Below are positions 55,089 to 64,000 of a DNA stretch of 64,000 bases, piece after piece. The stretch is from the NCBI GenBank assembly GCA_963931635.1, contig OZ007034.1, positions 620,001 to 684,000 of the forward strand, read 5' to 3'. Below the pieces are notes generated by a model. It worked only from the letters and a program-made list of their open reading frames with translations. It made no database searches and was not told the DNA's origin. A program made the translations under genes and the position numbers. How positions within the stretch are numbered: the stretch's first letter is position 1; each line of letters starts with the position of its first letter. This DNA comes from Caccoplasma sp905210875. GTDB lineage: Bacteria > Bacteroidota > Bacteroidia > Bacteroidales > UBA11471.

Positions 55089-55243
55089 CACCGGCAACTT
55101 ATGGTCGTGACTTTGCGTATTGCCTCAAGTCGCATGGTGGGGTAAGGGGCGTTTATATGTCTTTATGGTGACATTCGATGCACTGTGCCCCCTTTTTACT
55201 AACGATGCAGATTATTTTCGCTTCTGTATCATATAGGCGCGTA

Positions 55244-55258
55244 GTTGCGGATTTGAGG
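55244..55258 (-). repeat. Right terminal inverted repeat of the IS
   Basis: GTTGCGGATTTGAGG on the plus strand, the reverse-complement partner of the left end at 13 of 15 positions. Confidence 0.9.
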
Positions 55259-55263
55259 AGTTA
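55259..55263. repeat. Right target-site duplication AGTTA
   Basis: Second copy of the 5-bp AGTTA found at 53661-53665, lying directly outside the right terminal repeat. Confidence 0.88.
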
Positions 55264-56132
55264 TAGTTGCGCGGTGCCAATCGCGGCAGGGTGGCCGGGG
55301 TAAGGCGCGTGCCCGTGCAGGTCAGCGTCGTCTTCACACTGTCTACTTTCACCTCGGTTACCGGCGCATTCATGAAGAACAACGAGGTCATGACGCGGCC
55401 GCTCACATCGATAGATGTCATTCCGCCGTTGTTGAGATTGACAAACGTCAGGGATTCATAGGCGCTCAAATCAACGGCTCCCGTCAGATTCGGCAAGTTC
55501 AGTGCATACAGGTTGGCAAACGTCGTCGAGTTCTCGGGCCATACTACGCTGCTCAGCGGCGTGTTGTCCGACAGATAGAGGGTCTTCACCAGAGTTTGGG
55601 CACTTAAATCAACGGTTGCCAGTTCGTTTCCTTCGAGGTGAAGGGTCGACACCTGGGTGTTCTGGCTCAAATCGACACTCGTCAATTGGTTGTTATTCAG
55701 GTACAGGGTTTCCAACTGTGTCAAGGCGCTCACGTCAACACTTGTCAGTGCGTGGCTCGACAGGGTCAGGCTCGTCAGGTTTGTCACTTTCGACAAATCA
55801 ATGGCCGAGATTTTCGAACCTTCGGTAGAGCCCAGCGTTTCAAACGAGGTAAGCAGGCTCGGGGTTGCATACAAGGTTACCGTGCCATTACCGGCTACCG
55901 TTCCCGATACGGTGGTGGGCCAGTCGACGTTGGGATCCGAGGCTATATTCTCATAGGCTTTCAACTCGCCATCACCCCAGTCGACGTTCAAGGTCTGCGA
56001 CGGTTCGGCAAAATAGATGGAGAAGTCGAGCGTCTTCCCTGCCTCTGCCGTTAATGTCAGCATCACCTCATTATTTGCTTTCAATACGGAAGCAAATAAT
56101 ACAAACATTAAAAAAAAGGTAATTTTTCTCAT
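55259..56132 (-). pseudogene. 5' part of the split LRR surface-protein gene
   Basis: It starts at ATG 56132 (MRKITFFLMFVLFASVLKAN, a Sec signal). A short PKD-like piece (LNVDWGDGELKAYENI) follows, then about seven leucine-rich repeats of the type LTSVDLSQNTQVSTLHLEGN (about residues 110-260). The native frame ends at PRNYN, where the element entered. Translation today would continue into the element for 15 codons (ending IQKRK) and stop at 55212. The truncated product keeps the signal and repeats but lacks the surface-export tail. Confidence 0.88.
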
Positions 56133-56168
56133 AGCAATCGAGTTTTTTTGTATTATTGTATATATTTG

Positions 56169-56176
56169 CAAAGGTA
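56169..56176 (-). promoter_or_regulatory. -7 element likely serving the split LRR gene
   Basis: Minus-strand TACCTTTG (56176-56169) lies 36 bases before ATG 56132. At the expected -33 distance only an A-rich run is present, so the match is partial. Confidence 0.4.
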
Positions 56177-56253
56177 TAAAAATGTTTGAGCAAAAAAATT
56201 TCTTCTTTTTTTTATGCAGAAAACATCACATTAATACACCAACACCATCAGAT

Positions 56254-58869
56254 ATGAGACTCTTTAACGTAAACCTTATTTGTTTTTTGCTTACGATTGG
56301 TATTCTGTCGGGAATATCGACAGAGGCCATGGCCAAACGAAAAAAGTTGCTGAGAAAGAAAAGCGACACGACACTGGTCGTTCCCAAACCCAAGGAAAAT
56401 AAAGACAGCGTTGAATATCACAAACTGATAAAAGATGCCGTCACCCGGGAGGGCCTCCTGACCACCCACTTCACGCCACAAAAGAAACTCTATTGGGAGA
56501 TTCCCGACTCGGCTTTTGCTCATACCTATATGCTGTCGAACCGTATCGCTGCCACCAGCAACACACAAGACTTCGTAGCCGGGCAGATGGCCACCCAGCC
56601 CATCTTGCTGCAACTCAGCTGCGACAGTATCAATGTATACCTGCACAAGGTACAGACCCAAAACAGCGTCGACAAAGACGAGTCGATAGCGGCTGCTTTT
56701 GACAAGAATTTCCTGAACCCCGTACTGAAAGCCTTCAAAATCGAGGCACGCAACAAAGGTAATGTCGTTATCGACGTAACCTCGTTTTTCGGCGGAAATG
56801 AAAAATGTATCTCTCCGATAAAACCGTCGAACCCTCTTGCCAAGCTATTGGGTGGCGACAGCGGCATAAAAGGGTCGTTCGTCTCAAACGCCTCATCGAT
56901 AAACGAAGTAAAAACTTTCCCGCGCAATATCGAGATAAAAAGTTCGCTTACCTTCAACACCTCTCCGATGGATGAGCCCTATACCGTACAGATGCACCGC
57001 TCGTTTATCGTCCTGCCCGACGAGCCCATGCCCATGCGTCTGCAAGACAACCGCGTAGGCTACTTTTACAGCGACCGTTCGCACTATACGACCGAGAAAG
57101 ACAAGGTCGACGAATATACTTTCATTCACCGCTGGCGTCTCGAACCGAAACCCGAAGACCGTGAACGCTATTTCGCCGGCGAACTTGTGGAGCCGCAAAA
57201 GCCCATCATCTTCTATGTCGACAGCGCTTTCCCCGACAAGTGGAGAGATGTTGTAAAACAGGGCATCGAAGACTGGAACACCGCTTTTGAAGCAGCCGGA
57301 TTCAAAAATGCCATTCAGGCCCGCGACTATCCCAAGAACGACCCCGATTTCGACCCCGACGACATGCGTTACAGTTGCGTGAAATACGCTGCCACGACCA
57401 TCGCCAACGCCATGGGCCCGAGTTTTGTCGACCCCCGCAGCGGAGAGATTCTCACGGCCGATGTCATCTGGTATCACAACATCGTATCACTCCTGCACAA
57501 CTGGCGCTTCTGCCAGACGGCTGCCACCGACCCCCGCGTGCGCAAAACCGTCTTCGACGACGAAGTGATGCGCGAATCGATGCGCTATGTCGCTTCGCAC
57601 GAGATAGGACACACCCTCGGTCTGATGCACAACATGGGCGCTAGCTTCGCCTACCCCGTCGACTCCCTGCGCAGTCCCTCTTTCACACAGAAATACGGCA
57701 CGACCCCCAGCATCATGGACTATGCCCGCAACAACTACATCGCTCAGCCGGGCGACTACGAGCGGGGCGTGAAACTCACACCGCCCGTACTGGGAGTCTA
57801 CGACATATATGCCATTGCCTGGGGCTACCGCCTCATTCCCGATGCCGACACCCCCTTGGAAGAGAAGCCCACCCTCAACCGCTGGATTGTTGAGAAAATG
57901 GGCGACCCCATGTACGAATTCGGTGCCCAGCAGTTCATGGCCATCATCGACCCCACCGACCAGACCGAAGACCTGAGCAATGATCACCTGCGTGCCGGCG
58001 ACTATGCCATCTCCAACCTGAAAATCATCATGGCCAACCTGGGAAAATGGGCAGCCGAGCCGGGCGAACCCTATGACGATCTCGACGAGACCTACGACCA
58101 GCTGGTAAAACAGTATACCCGCCACATAGGCCACGTGATGACCTACATCGGCGGTGTGGAATTCAAAGACGCCCGACAAGGCAACGGGAATACCGCTCGC
58201 ACACATCTCGACCGGGCCACCCAGAAGAAAGCCATGCAATGGCTCATGCGTCAGGCACGCACCTACAACGACTGGCTCACGCCAACCCCGCTGATGATGA
58301 AACTAGACCGCAACCTCAACTGCAACGACAAACTGGCCAGCAGCATCGTAGGCAGCCTGCTCAACAGCACGGCTCTCTACCGCATCGACGAGAGCGGACA
58401 GGTGAACGCCAAGAAAAACTACACCCTCGAGACCTATCTCGACGATGCCCTCTACGAACTGTTCAAGGCCTCCTACCAGGGGAAACGGCTCAATGATACC
58501 GAACGGCTCATTCAATCGTCGGCACTGGCCGTCATGGTGAAATACAGCGGCCTCACCCCGGCTTCGGGAAAGAAATCGACCTCGGCCAAAGCTCTTGCCG
58601 ACTATTCCGATGTCATGGCTCTCGGATACAGCCCCGAAGTACCGTGCAGCCACGCCGCTTGCCAGGCCCAGCGAGAAGAAGAGGTTTCGTTCCTGCGCAT
58701 CAATATGGGACAACCCGGCATCGAAAATAACCGCATCGCCCCGGTCATGACTGCCCATCTCAAAAAAATAGAAGCGCTCTACAAACAGCAGCGCTCTCGC
58801 ACCAGCGACAAGACCACGCGCGACTTCTATGACTATCAGCTTCTGAAAATTCAAGAGTTGTTCAACTGA
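56254..58869 (+). CDS. Secreted zinc-dependent metalloprotease (metzincin type, HExxHxxGxxH)
   Basis: The protein has 871 residues from ATG 56254, which opens a signal peptide (MRLFNVNLICFLLTIGILSG); upstream in-frame ATGs add a non-signal stretch. The N-terminal part (about 50-400) has the two-domain layout of the DUF5117/DUF5118 metalloprotease family. The catalytic helix is HEIGHTLGLMH with His449, Glu450, His453 and His459, followed by a Met-turn region (TPSIMDYARNNYIA). The C-terminal 300 residues are helical. The SusC gene follows by 17 bases, so protease and transporter are made together. The likely job is cleavage of a protein or glycoprotein for uptake. Confidence 0.9.
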   Translation: MRLFNVNLICFLLTIGILSGISTEAMAKRKKLLRKKSDTTLVVPKPKENKDSVEYHKLIKDAVTREGLLTTHFTPQKKLYWEIPDSAFAHTYMLSNRIAATSNTQDFVAGQMATQPILLQLSCDSINVYLHKVQTQNSVDKDESIAAAFDKNFLNPVLKAFKIEARNKGNVVIDVTSFFGGNEKCISPIKPSNPLAKLLGGDSGIKGSFVSNASSINEVKTFPRNIEIKSSLTFNTSPMDEPYTVQMHRSFIVLPDEPMPMRLQDNRVGYFYSDRSHYTTEKDKVDEYTFIHRWRLEPKPEDRERYFAGELVEPQKPIIFYVDSAFPDKWRDVVKQGIEDWNTAFEAAGFKNAIQARDYPKNDPDFDPDDMRYSCVKYAATTIANAMGPSFVDPRSGEILTADVIWYHNIVSLLHNWRFCQTAATDPRVRKTVFDDEVMRESMRYVASHEIGHTLGLMHNMGASFAYPVDSLRSPSFTQKYGTTPSIMDYARNNYIAQPGDYERGVKLTPPVLGVYDIYAIAWGYRLIPDADTPLEEKPTLNRWIVEKMGDPMYEFGAQQFMAIIDPTDQTEDLSNDHLRAGDYAISNLKIIMANLGKWAAEPGEPYDDLDETYDQLVKQYTRHIGHVMTYIGGVEFKDARQGNGNTARTHLDRATQKKAMQWLMRQARTYNDWLTPTPLMMKLDRNLNCNDKLASSIVGSLLNSTALYRIDESGQVNAKKNYTLETYLDDALYELFKASYQGKRLNDTERLIQSSALAVMVKYSGLTPASGKKSTSAKALADYSDVMALGYSPEVPCSHAACQAQREEEVSFLRINMGQPGIENNRIAPVMTAHLKKIEALYKQQRSRTSDKTTRDFYDYQLLKIQELFN

Positions 58870-58886
58870 ATTTCCTTTTTTAAACT

Positions 58887-61800
58887 ATGATGAAACATAT
58901 TTCTCTCCTGTTGCTGCTGACTCTCTTCTGCTCGGCGATAGTCGTCGGGCAAGAGAGCAGTTCGCCCAAGATTACCGGATACATCGTCGACTCTTCGGGT
59001 AACCCCATTGCCGGCGCCACCGTGAAGATAAAAGATTCAACGACAGCCACCATCACCGACGGCAATGGCCAGTTCTCCCTGGCGGTGCCTGCCAGTGAAT
59101 CGACGCTCATCGCTTCGTTTCTCGGATACCGTAATCACGAAGTCACCATCACCCCGACGACACAATCTCTCAAAATCACCCTTGAAGAAGATGCCCAGCA
59201 ACTCGACGACATCGTTGTTGTAGGATACGGAACACAGAAAAAGTCGTCACTCACCAGTTCGGTCGAAGTGGTCAGGGGCGAAGACCTGAAACGTATGCCC
59301 GTAATGAATGTCAACGAAGCCCTGGTAGGCCTCGTGGCCGGTGTGTCGGTACAGAACTCGACCGGCGACCCCAGCTCGGGTAAGGAGTCGGACATTCGTA
59401 TTCGCGGCATCAACGGAACGCCGCTCCTTGTCATCGACGGAGTGCCCCGTTTCGGAGAGAACACCTCCGACGGCGAAATGCGCCTCTCCGACCTTAACCC
59501 CGACGACATCGAAAGCATCTCCCTGCTGAAAGACGCTGCCGCTGCAGCCGTATATGGCGCACGGGCCGCCAACGGCGTAATTCTGGTCAAGACCAAACGT
59601 GGAGAAGACAACCAGAAGGTGCGCGTCAACTACCGGGGACAGTTCAACCTGCAACAGGCCACCTGCCTGCCCGACTTCCTCAACGCCGAAGAGTTTGCCA
59701 CCCTTTACAACCGTGCCGTCGACGCCCGTGGCGACGACGTCTACGAAAAATACGACCTCGAAGCCATCAAGAACAACCCCAATCTTTACGGAGACGAAAA
59801 CCTGCTCGACTACCTCGACAAGTTTGGCTACTCAACCCTCCACAGCCTCTCGGTATCGGGTGGAAACAAGTTTGTGAAATATTATATATCTGGTGGTTAT
59901 ACAAATATAAAGGGACTCTATTCCGGTGTGGGACGCGACCGCTTCAACTATTCGGCCAAACTCGATGCCTACATTGTCAAGGGACTGACCCTCTCGGTCG
60001 ATATCACCGGAAACCGCTCCAACAACAAAAATACCAGCTATACAACCATCGACGCGGCATACAGCTACTCTCCGTTGCAAGTGCTGCGATACACCTCGGG
60101 CGAACTGGCCAGTATCAGCGGCAGCAACCCGCTGCTGGCTGTCGACGGACTGGGCGGCTATATCCGCAACAAGACCAACTTCAATACACTGTCGGCCACG
60201 CTCAATTATGAGTTGCCCTTCTTGAAAGGAATGTCGGTCTATCTGAGAGCTACCGTCGACAACAACAACTCCATCAACACGACATTCAGCAGTCCCGAGA
60301 CGCTCTATCTCTACGACAGCGAGACAGGCGAAATATCGGAAGACCCGCTGACCACCTATCCGACCGCCAAAATCAGCCTCTCGCAACGCGACCAGTTTGT
60401 CGACAACAAACTCTTTGAAGGAGGCATCAACTACACCAACACGTTCCGCGAACGACACGATTTCAGCGCCATGCTTGTGGCCAACTATCAGGACTACCGC
60501 AACCGCTACATGACCGGTACCAACAACGACATGGCCGGGAAGTATCCCGAAGTCATCGGTACGGCCACCGACAGCAAACTGGTGGGTAACGAATATTTCT
60601 ACCAACGGGCCTCGCTCATCGGACGTTTTACCTACGGATTTGACAATCGCTATTTCCTCGAAACAAGTTTCCGCGTCGACGGCTCTACCAAGTTACCGCC
60701 CGAAAACCGCTGGGGATTCTTCCCCACCGTATCGGGAGCCTGGGTACTCTCCAACGAGTCGTTCTTCCGCTCGTGGGATCAGCCGGTCATCTCCAACCTC
60801 AAATTCCGTGCCTCGACCGGTATTCTGGGTCGTGATGCCGTACTCACCGACTTCGGCTATCTCATGAACTACGTCTACACCACCGGCTCAGGCTATCAGA
60901 TAGGCGGGAATTTCAAGCCGGGTATCATCACCGACCCCAACAGTTTTCCCAATCCCGACCTGAAATGGGAAAAGAGTCACGACTACAACATCGCTGTCGA
61001 TGCCGGATTGTGGAAAAACCGCTTTGCCGTTACCTATGAATACTATTGGCGCTTCAAGACCGACATGCTCACCTATGCTCCCACCTATCTCTATCCGCCT
61101 TCGGCCGGTACGGGAGGTAATGTACCCTACATCAACTTCGGCAAGGTGAAGGCCTGGGGCTGGGACCTTACCCTCACACACAAAAACAGTATTGGCCAAT
61201 TCAAGTACGACATCGGTGTCACGGTATCGAAAACCTTCGACGTGGTACTCGACTACGGCGATGAATCGTCGGTTGTAGAACACCAACGCCGCAAAGGGCG
61301 CAGCAGCCAGTTGTGGCTGCTCTACCAGTCGGACGGGCTGTTCCAGTCCTGGGAAGAGATAGCCAACTATCCCGTCGACCAGGACGGCATGGGCAACACC
61401 ACACTGGCTCCCGGCGACATCAAATATAAAGATGTCGACGGCGACCATGTCATCACCGCCAACGACCGGGTATACGTCAAGAGCTCGGCCTACCCCGACT
61501 TCTCGATGAGTCTAAGTCTCGGATTGAGCTACAAAGGGTTCTTCATGAATGCCATGTTGCAAGGAGTTGCCGGTTACCAGCAACAAATAACCGAACTTTA
61601 TACGCTCGAAAGCAGCAGCTTGCAACGATTCCAGCGTTACCACCTCACCGACACTTGGACCGAAGACAACCCCGATGCCACCTATCCGCGCATCAAGTTT
61701 GCCTCGAAAAACGACAACAACCGCAAAGAGTCGGACTTCTGGATTCGCAACTGCAACTACATGCGTCTGCGTTCGCTCACCATCGGGTATGCTCTCCCGG

Positions 61801-61961
61801 CCAAGCTGCTCCAAAAGAAGAAAATCAACTCGGTAAGCATTGCCCTGCAAGGAAGCAACCTCTTTACCATCTCCTCCCTTGAAGACGGTATCGACCCCGA
61901 ATCGCTGCGCGGATATCCCATACAGCGATCTTATGGTGTAACTCTCACTTTCGGTTTCTAA
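58887..61961 (+). CDS. SusC/RagA-family TonB-dependent outer-membrane transporter
   Basis: The 1024-residue protein has a signal peptide (MMKHISLLLLLTLFCSAIVV) and a carboxypeptidase-regulatory-like domain (about 28-105; SGNPIAGATVKIKDSTTATI). A TonB-box-like DDIVVVGYGTQKKSSL is followed by a plug with IRIRGINGTPLLVIDGVPRF and SISLLKDAAAAAVYGARAAN. A 22-strand barrel closes with GVTLTFGF. It is a canonical SusC. With the metalloprotease upstream and SusD downstream (11 bases), the cargo may be peptides, similar to RagAB of P. gingivalis; this is inference. Confidence 0.95.
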   Translation: MMKHISLLLLLTLFCSAIVVGQESSSPKITGYIVDSSGNPIAGATVKIKDSTTATITDGNGQFSLAVPASESTLIASFLGYRNHEVTITPTTQSLKITLEEDAQQLDDIVVVGYGTQKKSSLTSSVEVVRGEDLKRMPVMNVNEALVGLVAGVSVQNSTGDPSSGKESDIRIRGINGTPLLVIDGVPRFGENTSDGEMRLSDLNPDDIESISLLKDAAAAAVYGARAANGVILVKTKRGEDNQKVRVNYRGQFNLQQATCLPDFLNAEEFATLYNRAVDARGDDVYEKYDLEAIKNNPNLYGDENLLDYLDKFGYSTLHSLSVSGGNKFVKYYISGGYTNIKGLYSGVGRDRFNYSAKLDAYIVKGLTLSVDITGNRSNNKNTSYTTIDAAYSYSPLQVLRYTSGELASISGSNPLLAVDGLGGYIRNKTNFNTLSATLNYELPFLKGMSVYLRATVDNNNSINTTFSSPETLYLYDSETGEISEDPLTTYPTAKISLSQRDQFVDNKLFEGGINYTNTFRERHDFSAMLVANYQDYRNRYMTGTNNDMAGKYPEVIGTATDSKLVGNEYFYQRASLIGRFTYGFDNRYFLETSFRVDGSTKLPPENRWGFFPTVSGAWVLSNESFFRSWDQPVISNLKFRASTGILGRDAVLTDFGYLMNYVYTTGSGYQIGGNFKPGIITDPNSFPNPDLKWEKSHDYNIAVDAGLWKNRFAVTYEYYWRFKTDMLTYAPTYLYPPSAGTGGNVPYINFGKVKAWGWDLTLTHKNSIGQFKYDIGVTVSKTFDVVLDYGDESSVVEHQRRKGRSSQLWLLYQSDGLFQSWEEIANYPVDQDGMGNTTLAPGDIKYKDVDGDHVITANDRVYVKSSAYPDFSMSLSLGLSYKGFFMNAMLQGVAGYQQQITELYTLESSSLQRFQRYHLTDTWTEDNPDATYPRIKFASKNDNNRKESDFWIRNCNYMRLRSLTIGYALPAKLLQKKKINSVSIALQGSNLFTISSLEDGIDPESLRGYPIQRSYGVTLTFGF

Positions 61962-61972
61962 CTTTTAGCTTC

Positions 61973-63757
61973 ATGACAATGAAAAAACTGCTATATACGA
62001 CACTCCTCTCGTTCCTCTTGCTGAATATATCGACAAGTTGCAACGACCTGTTTGAAGAGATACCCTACGATAAACTGTCGGAGAATGCCATCTGGGGCGA
62101 CGAACTCCTCCTCGACGAGTATGTCCTGCCCTGGTACCGCAACATGGACGACGGCTTCTCCACCTACGTTACCACCATCATGAAAGGTATCGGTCGGGAA
62201 TACGAGCCCTGGTATGGCGACCAGTTGACCGTGAGCCGCTCGGAATGGTACAACGCCGACTACGGCGACATACTCCGCAGCAGCCAACAGGAACTTACCA
62301 CCCGTGGTCGCACCAAATGGAGCTCGTTCTACACCCAGATACGCTCAATCAACGTACTGTTTCAGAATGCCGACCAGATTCCGGAAGGCGACCATAAACA
62401 ACGGGTGCTGGGTGAGGCTCACTTTTTCAGGGCCTACTACTATTACCTGCTGCTACGCATGTACGGAGCGCCCATAATCCTCACCGAGCCTTACGACCCA
62501 CTCACCGACACCCGGCAACTCACCCGTGCCACCTATGAAGAGACGGTCAATTTCATTGCCTCTGAGGCCGACCAGGCAGCAGCGCTGCTCGATGCCAACA
62601 TTCCCGAGAGCGATGCCGGACGTGCCTCCAAAGGGGCAGCATTCATGCTCAAAGCCAAAACCTACTTCTGGGCTGCCGGCGTGAAATTCCAGAACCGTGC
62701 CGAGTCGTATCTCGGCTTCCCCGACGACCGTACCGACCGCATGTACACCTTGGCGGCCAATGCCTACGACTCACTCATGGCTCTCAACCAGTATGAGCTG
62801 ATACAAATTGCCGAGACCACACAGGAGGGTATCGCCGAAGCCTATCACAACATATTCCTGACCAAGAACAGCAAAGAATCGATATGGGAAGTACAACACA
62901 GCGACGACGGCAATTACGATACCGAGTTTGGCCACAAGCTCGACCGTGAAACCGCCCCCCCCTCGTGCTACGGCACATATGCGGCCTATGTGCCCACCCA
63001 GAACCATGTCGACGAATACCGCACCGTGAGCGGCCAGCCTATCGCAACGGCCAGCGACTACGACGAGAACAACCCCTATCTCAACCGCGACTACCGTTTC
63101 TACGCCAACGTACTCTACGACGGCTGTTCGTTCAAGGGGAAGACGCTCGAAATACATTACATCTACGACCGCCCCGGAGGCAGCTATACTCGCGGTGCCG
63201 ATCTTACCCCCTACGGCTCGTCGGAACAGGCCACCTACACCCGCACCGGCTACTACATGAAAAAGTTTGTCAACGAGTCGCAGCAAATCGACAACGACGA
63301 CACCTATGCCAGTAGCCAGAACTGTATCTTGTGGCGTTATGCCGAGGTGTTGCTCGACTATGCCGAGATTGACTTCAAACAGGGACGCGTCGGCGATGCC
63401 ATGGACAAGCTCAACGAGATACGCCGCCGTGTACACATGCCCGAATATACCTCGATAACGTGGGACGACATCGTAAACGAGCGCCGTGTGGAACTGGCCT
63501 TCGAGAAGTCGACCTACTGGGACCTCCTGCACTGGGGCATCGCCGAGGAGAAGATGAGTGGGAGCACCAACCCCCTCCGCGGTGTGAACATCTACAAATA
63601 CCAGGACGGCAGCCCCACGGTCTACCGCGAGAAAACGGTCAACGGCACCGACAATACGGTGCGTTACTTTCGAGAGATGCAGTATTACTGGCCCATACCC
63701 TGGGACGAGATACGTCGCCACGGCATACCTCAGAACCCCTCGTGGCTCGAAATGTAA
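61973..63757 (+). CDS. SusD/RagB-family outer-membrane lipoprotein
   Basis: The 594-residue protein has its lipobox at Cys23 (LLNISTSC) followed by NDLFEE, an acidic export signal. SusD features include VLGEAHFFRAYYYYLLLRMY with GAPIILTEP in the N-terminal half and NERRVELAFEKSTYWDLLHW near the end, closing WPIPWDEIRRHGIPQNPSW. It is longer than the 523-residue SusD at 8558 because of extra loops. A second in-frame ATG six bases on (MKKLLYT) is an equally good start. The next gene starts 35 bases later. Confidence 0.95.
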   Translation: MTMKKLLYTTLLSFLLLNISTSCNDLFEEIPYDKLSENAIWGDELLLDEYVLPWYRNMDDGFSTYVTTIMKGIGREYEPWYGDQLTVSRSEWYNADYGDILRSSQQELTTRGRTKWSSFYTQIRSINVLFQNADQIPEGDHKQRVLGEAHFFRAYYYYLLLRMYGAPIILTEPYDPLTDTRQLTRATYEETVNFIASEADQAAALLDANIPESDAGRASKGAAFMLKAKTYFWAAGVKFQNRAESYLGFPDDRTDRMYTLAANAYDSLMALNQYELIQIAETTQEGIAEAYHNIFLTKNSKESIWEVQHSDDGNYDTEFGHKLDRETAPPSCYGTYAAYVPTQNHVDEYRTVSGQPIATASDYDENNPYLNRDYRFYANVLYDGCSFKGKTLEIHYIYDRPGGSYTRGADLTPYGSSEQATYTRTGYYMKKFVNESQQIDNDDTYASSQNCILWRYAEVLLDYAEIDFKQGRVGDAMDKLNEIRRRVHMPEYTSITWDDIVNERRVELAFEKSTYWDLLHWGIAEEKMSGSTNPLRGVNIYKYQDGSPTVYREKTVNGTDNTVRYFREMQYYWPIPWDEIRRHGIPQNPSWLEM

Positions 63758-63791
63758 TCCATTAATTATTCACCAATAAAAAAGATTGTCT

Positions 63792-64000
63792 ATGAAAAGA
63801 ATTGTTACACTTGCACTGTTTTTTGCCGGTGGGCTCACCTCGGCCGCCTATGCACAAGGCAACCTCTTCACCCCGGCCGACTGCGATGCCAACGGCTGGT
63901 TGTGGTTCGACACCCAAGCCAAAATCGACAAATATGTGGGCGACGCCAACAGCGACAAGCTCATCAAGATGATACCTACCGCCTATCAAGAAGAGGTAGA
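63792..64000 (+). CDS. Secreted protein of unknown function, cut by the right window edge
   Basis: Only 69 codons are visible. A Sec signal (MKRIVTLALFFAGGLTSAAY, cleavage near AYAQ) is followed by GNLFTPADCDANGWLWFDTQ and continues through the window end with no stop. I do not recognise the family from this piece. As the gene after SusD it could be a surface ligand-binding protein or an enzyme of the metalloprotease-SusCD operon. There is no lipobox cysteine at the signal junction, so it is probably not a lipoprotein. Confidence 0.75.
   Translation, partial: MKRIVTLALFFAGGLTSAAYAQGNLFTPADCDANGWLWFDTQAKIDKYVGDANSDKLIKMIPTAYQEEV

Larger units (their letters stand above)
53666..55258 (+). mobile_element. 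IS1380-family insertion sequence, complete, 1,593 bp
   Basis: The ends are imperfect inverted repeats: left CCTTAATTCCGCAAC (53666-53680), right on the other strand CCTCAAATCCGCAAC (55258-55244), 13 of 15 identical. A 5-bp direct duplication AGTTA flanks both. The single transposase gene reads on the plus strand. The left end also holds a 10-bp-stem hairpin (53708-53732) and an inverted copy of the repeat tip (GCAACACTA at 53676, TAGTGTTGC at 53763). The element is intact, so it may still be mobile. Confidence 0.92.

Noticed and set aside
55212..55258. Native C-terminus of the LRR protein (SSNPQLRAYMIQKRK)
   Set aside because: These codons lie inside the terminal repeat and end of the insertion element, so they are not part of the original gene.

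Overview
The window is chromosomal DNA from a Bacteroidota bacterium, almost certainly a Bacteroidales (gut-type) species. The evidence is three SusC/SusD pairs, a hybrid two-component regulator, type IX secretion genes, and promoters of the Bacteroidetes form TTTG-N18..22-TAnnTTTG. The genus cannot be fixed from the sequence alone; a Barnesiella-like organism is only a guess. The housekeeping centre (about 33-51 kb) looks more GC-rich than the left 23 kb.

Region 1 (1-22.7 kb, minus strand) is a polysaccharide-utilisation-type locus. Order of transcription: hybrid two-component sensor/regulator (22698-18457); then PL1 pectate lyase with a type IX-like tail; FAS1 lipoprotein; SusC; SusD; two more FAS1 lipoproteins; a second SusC; and a second SusD that runs off the left edge. 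Very short gaps and two stop/start overlaps indicate one long operon. Pectin-type glycan is the likely substrate because of the lyase. The three FAS1 lipoproteins occupy the place usually held by SusE/F-type surface glycan-binding proteins.

Region 2 (23-28.3 kb) holds a serine beta-lactamase-like hydrolase, a double-NBD ABC ATPase, a nitronate-monooxygenase-type flavin enzyme, a small anchored protein and three identical tRNA-Val(UAC) genes.

Region 3 (28.4-40.3 kb) is core genome: purB, alaS, an M23 peptidase with a MerR regulator, a VanZ-like protein, an NSS-family transporter, folP, cdaA (c-di-AMP synthase), a GT39-type glycosyltransferase and GtrA.

Region 4 (40.4-53 kb) carries a rex-led minus-strand operon (rex, FAH-family hydrolase, porU, porV, ispF, unknown secreted protein). 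Divergent to it are an eIF1/SUI1-like gene and a RecB/AddA-like helicase-nuclease. An initiator tRNA-Met, a porT-like gene and a 2[4Fe-4S] ferredoxin follow. PorU, PorV and PorT are type IX secretion components, and two candidate cargo proteins with matching C-terminal tails lie in the same window.

Region 5 (53-64 kb) starts with an LRR surface-protein gene split by a complete 1,593-bp IS1380-family element. The element has 13/15-matching terminal repeats and a 5-bp target duplication (AGTTA), and removing it restores a 461-codon reading frame exactly. Next is a plus-strand operon of a secreted HExxHxxGxxH metalloprotease, SusC, SusD and a secreted protein cut by the right edge. It looks like an uptake locus headed by a protease instead of a glycosidase.
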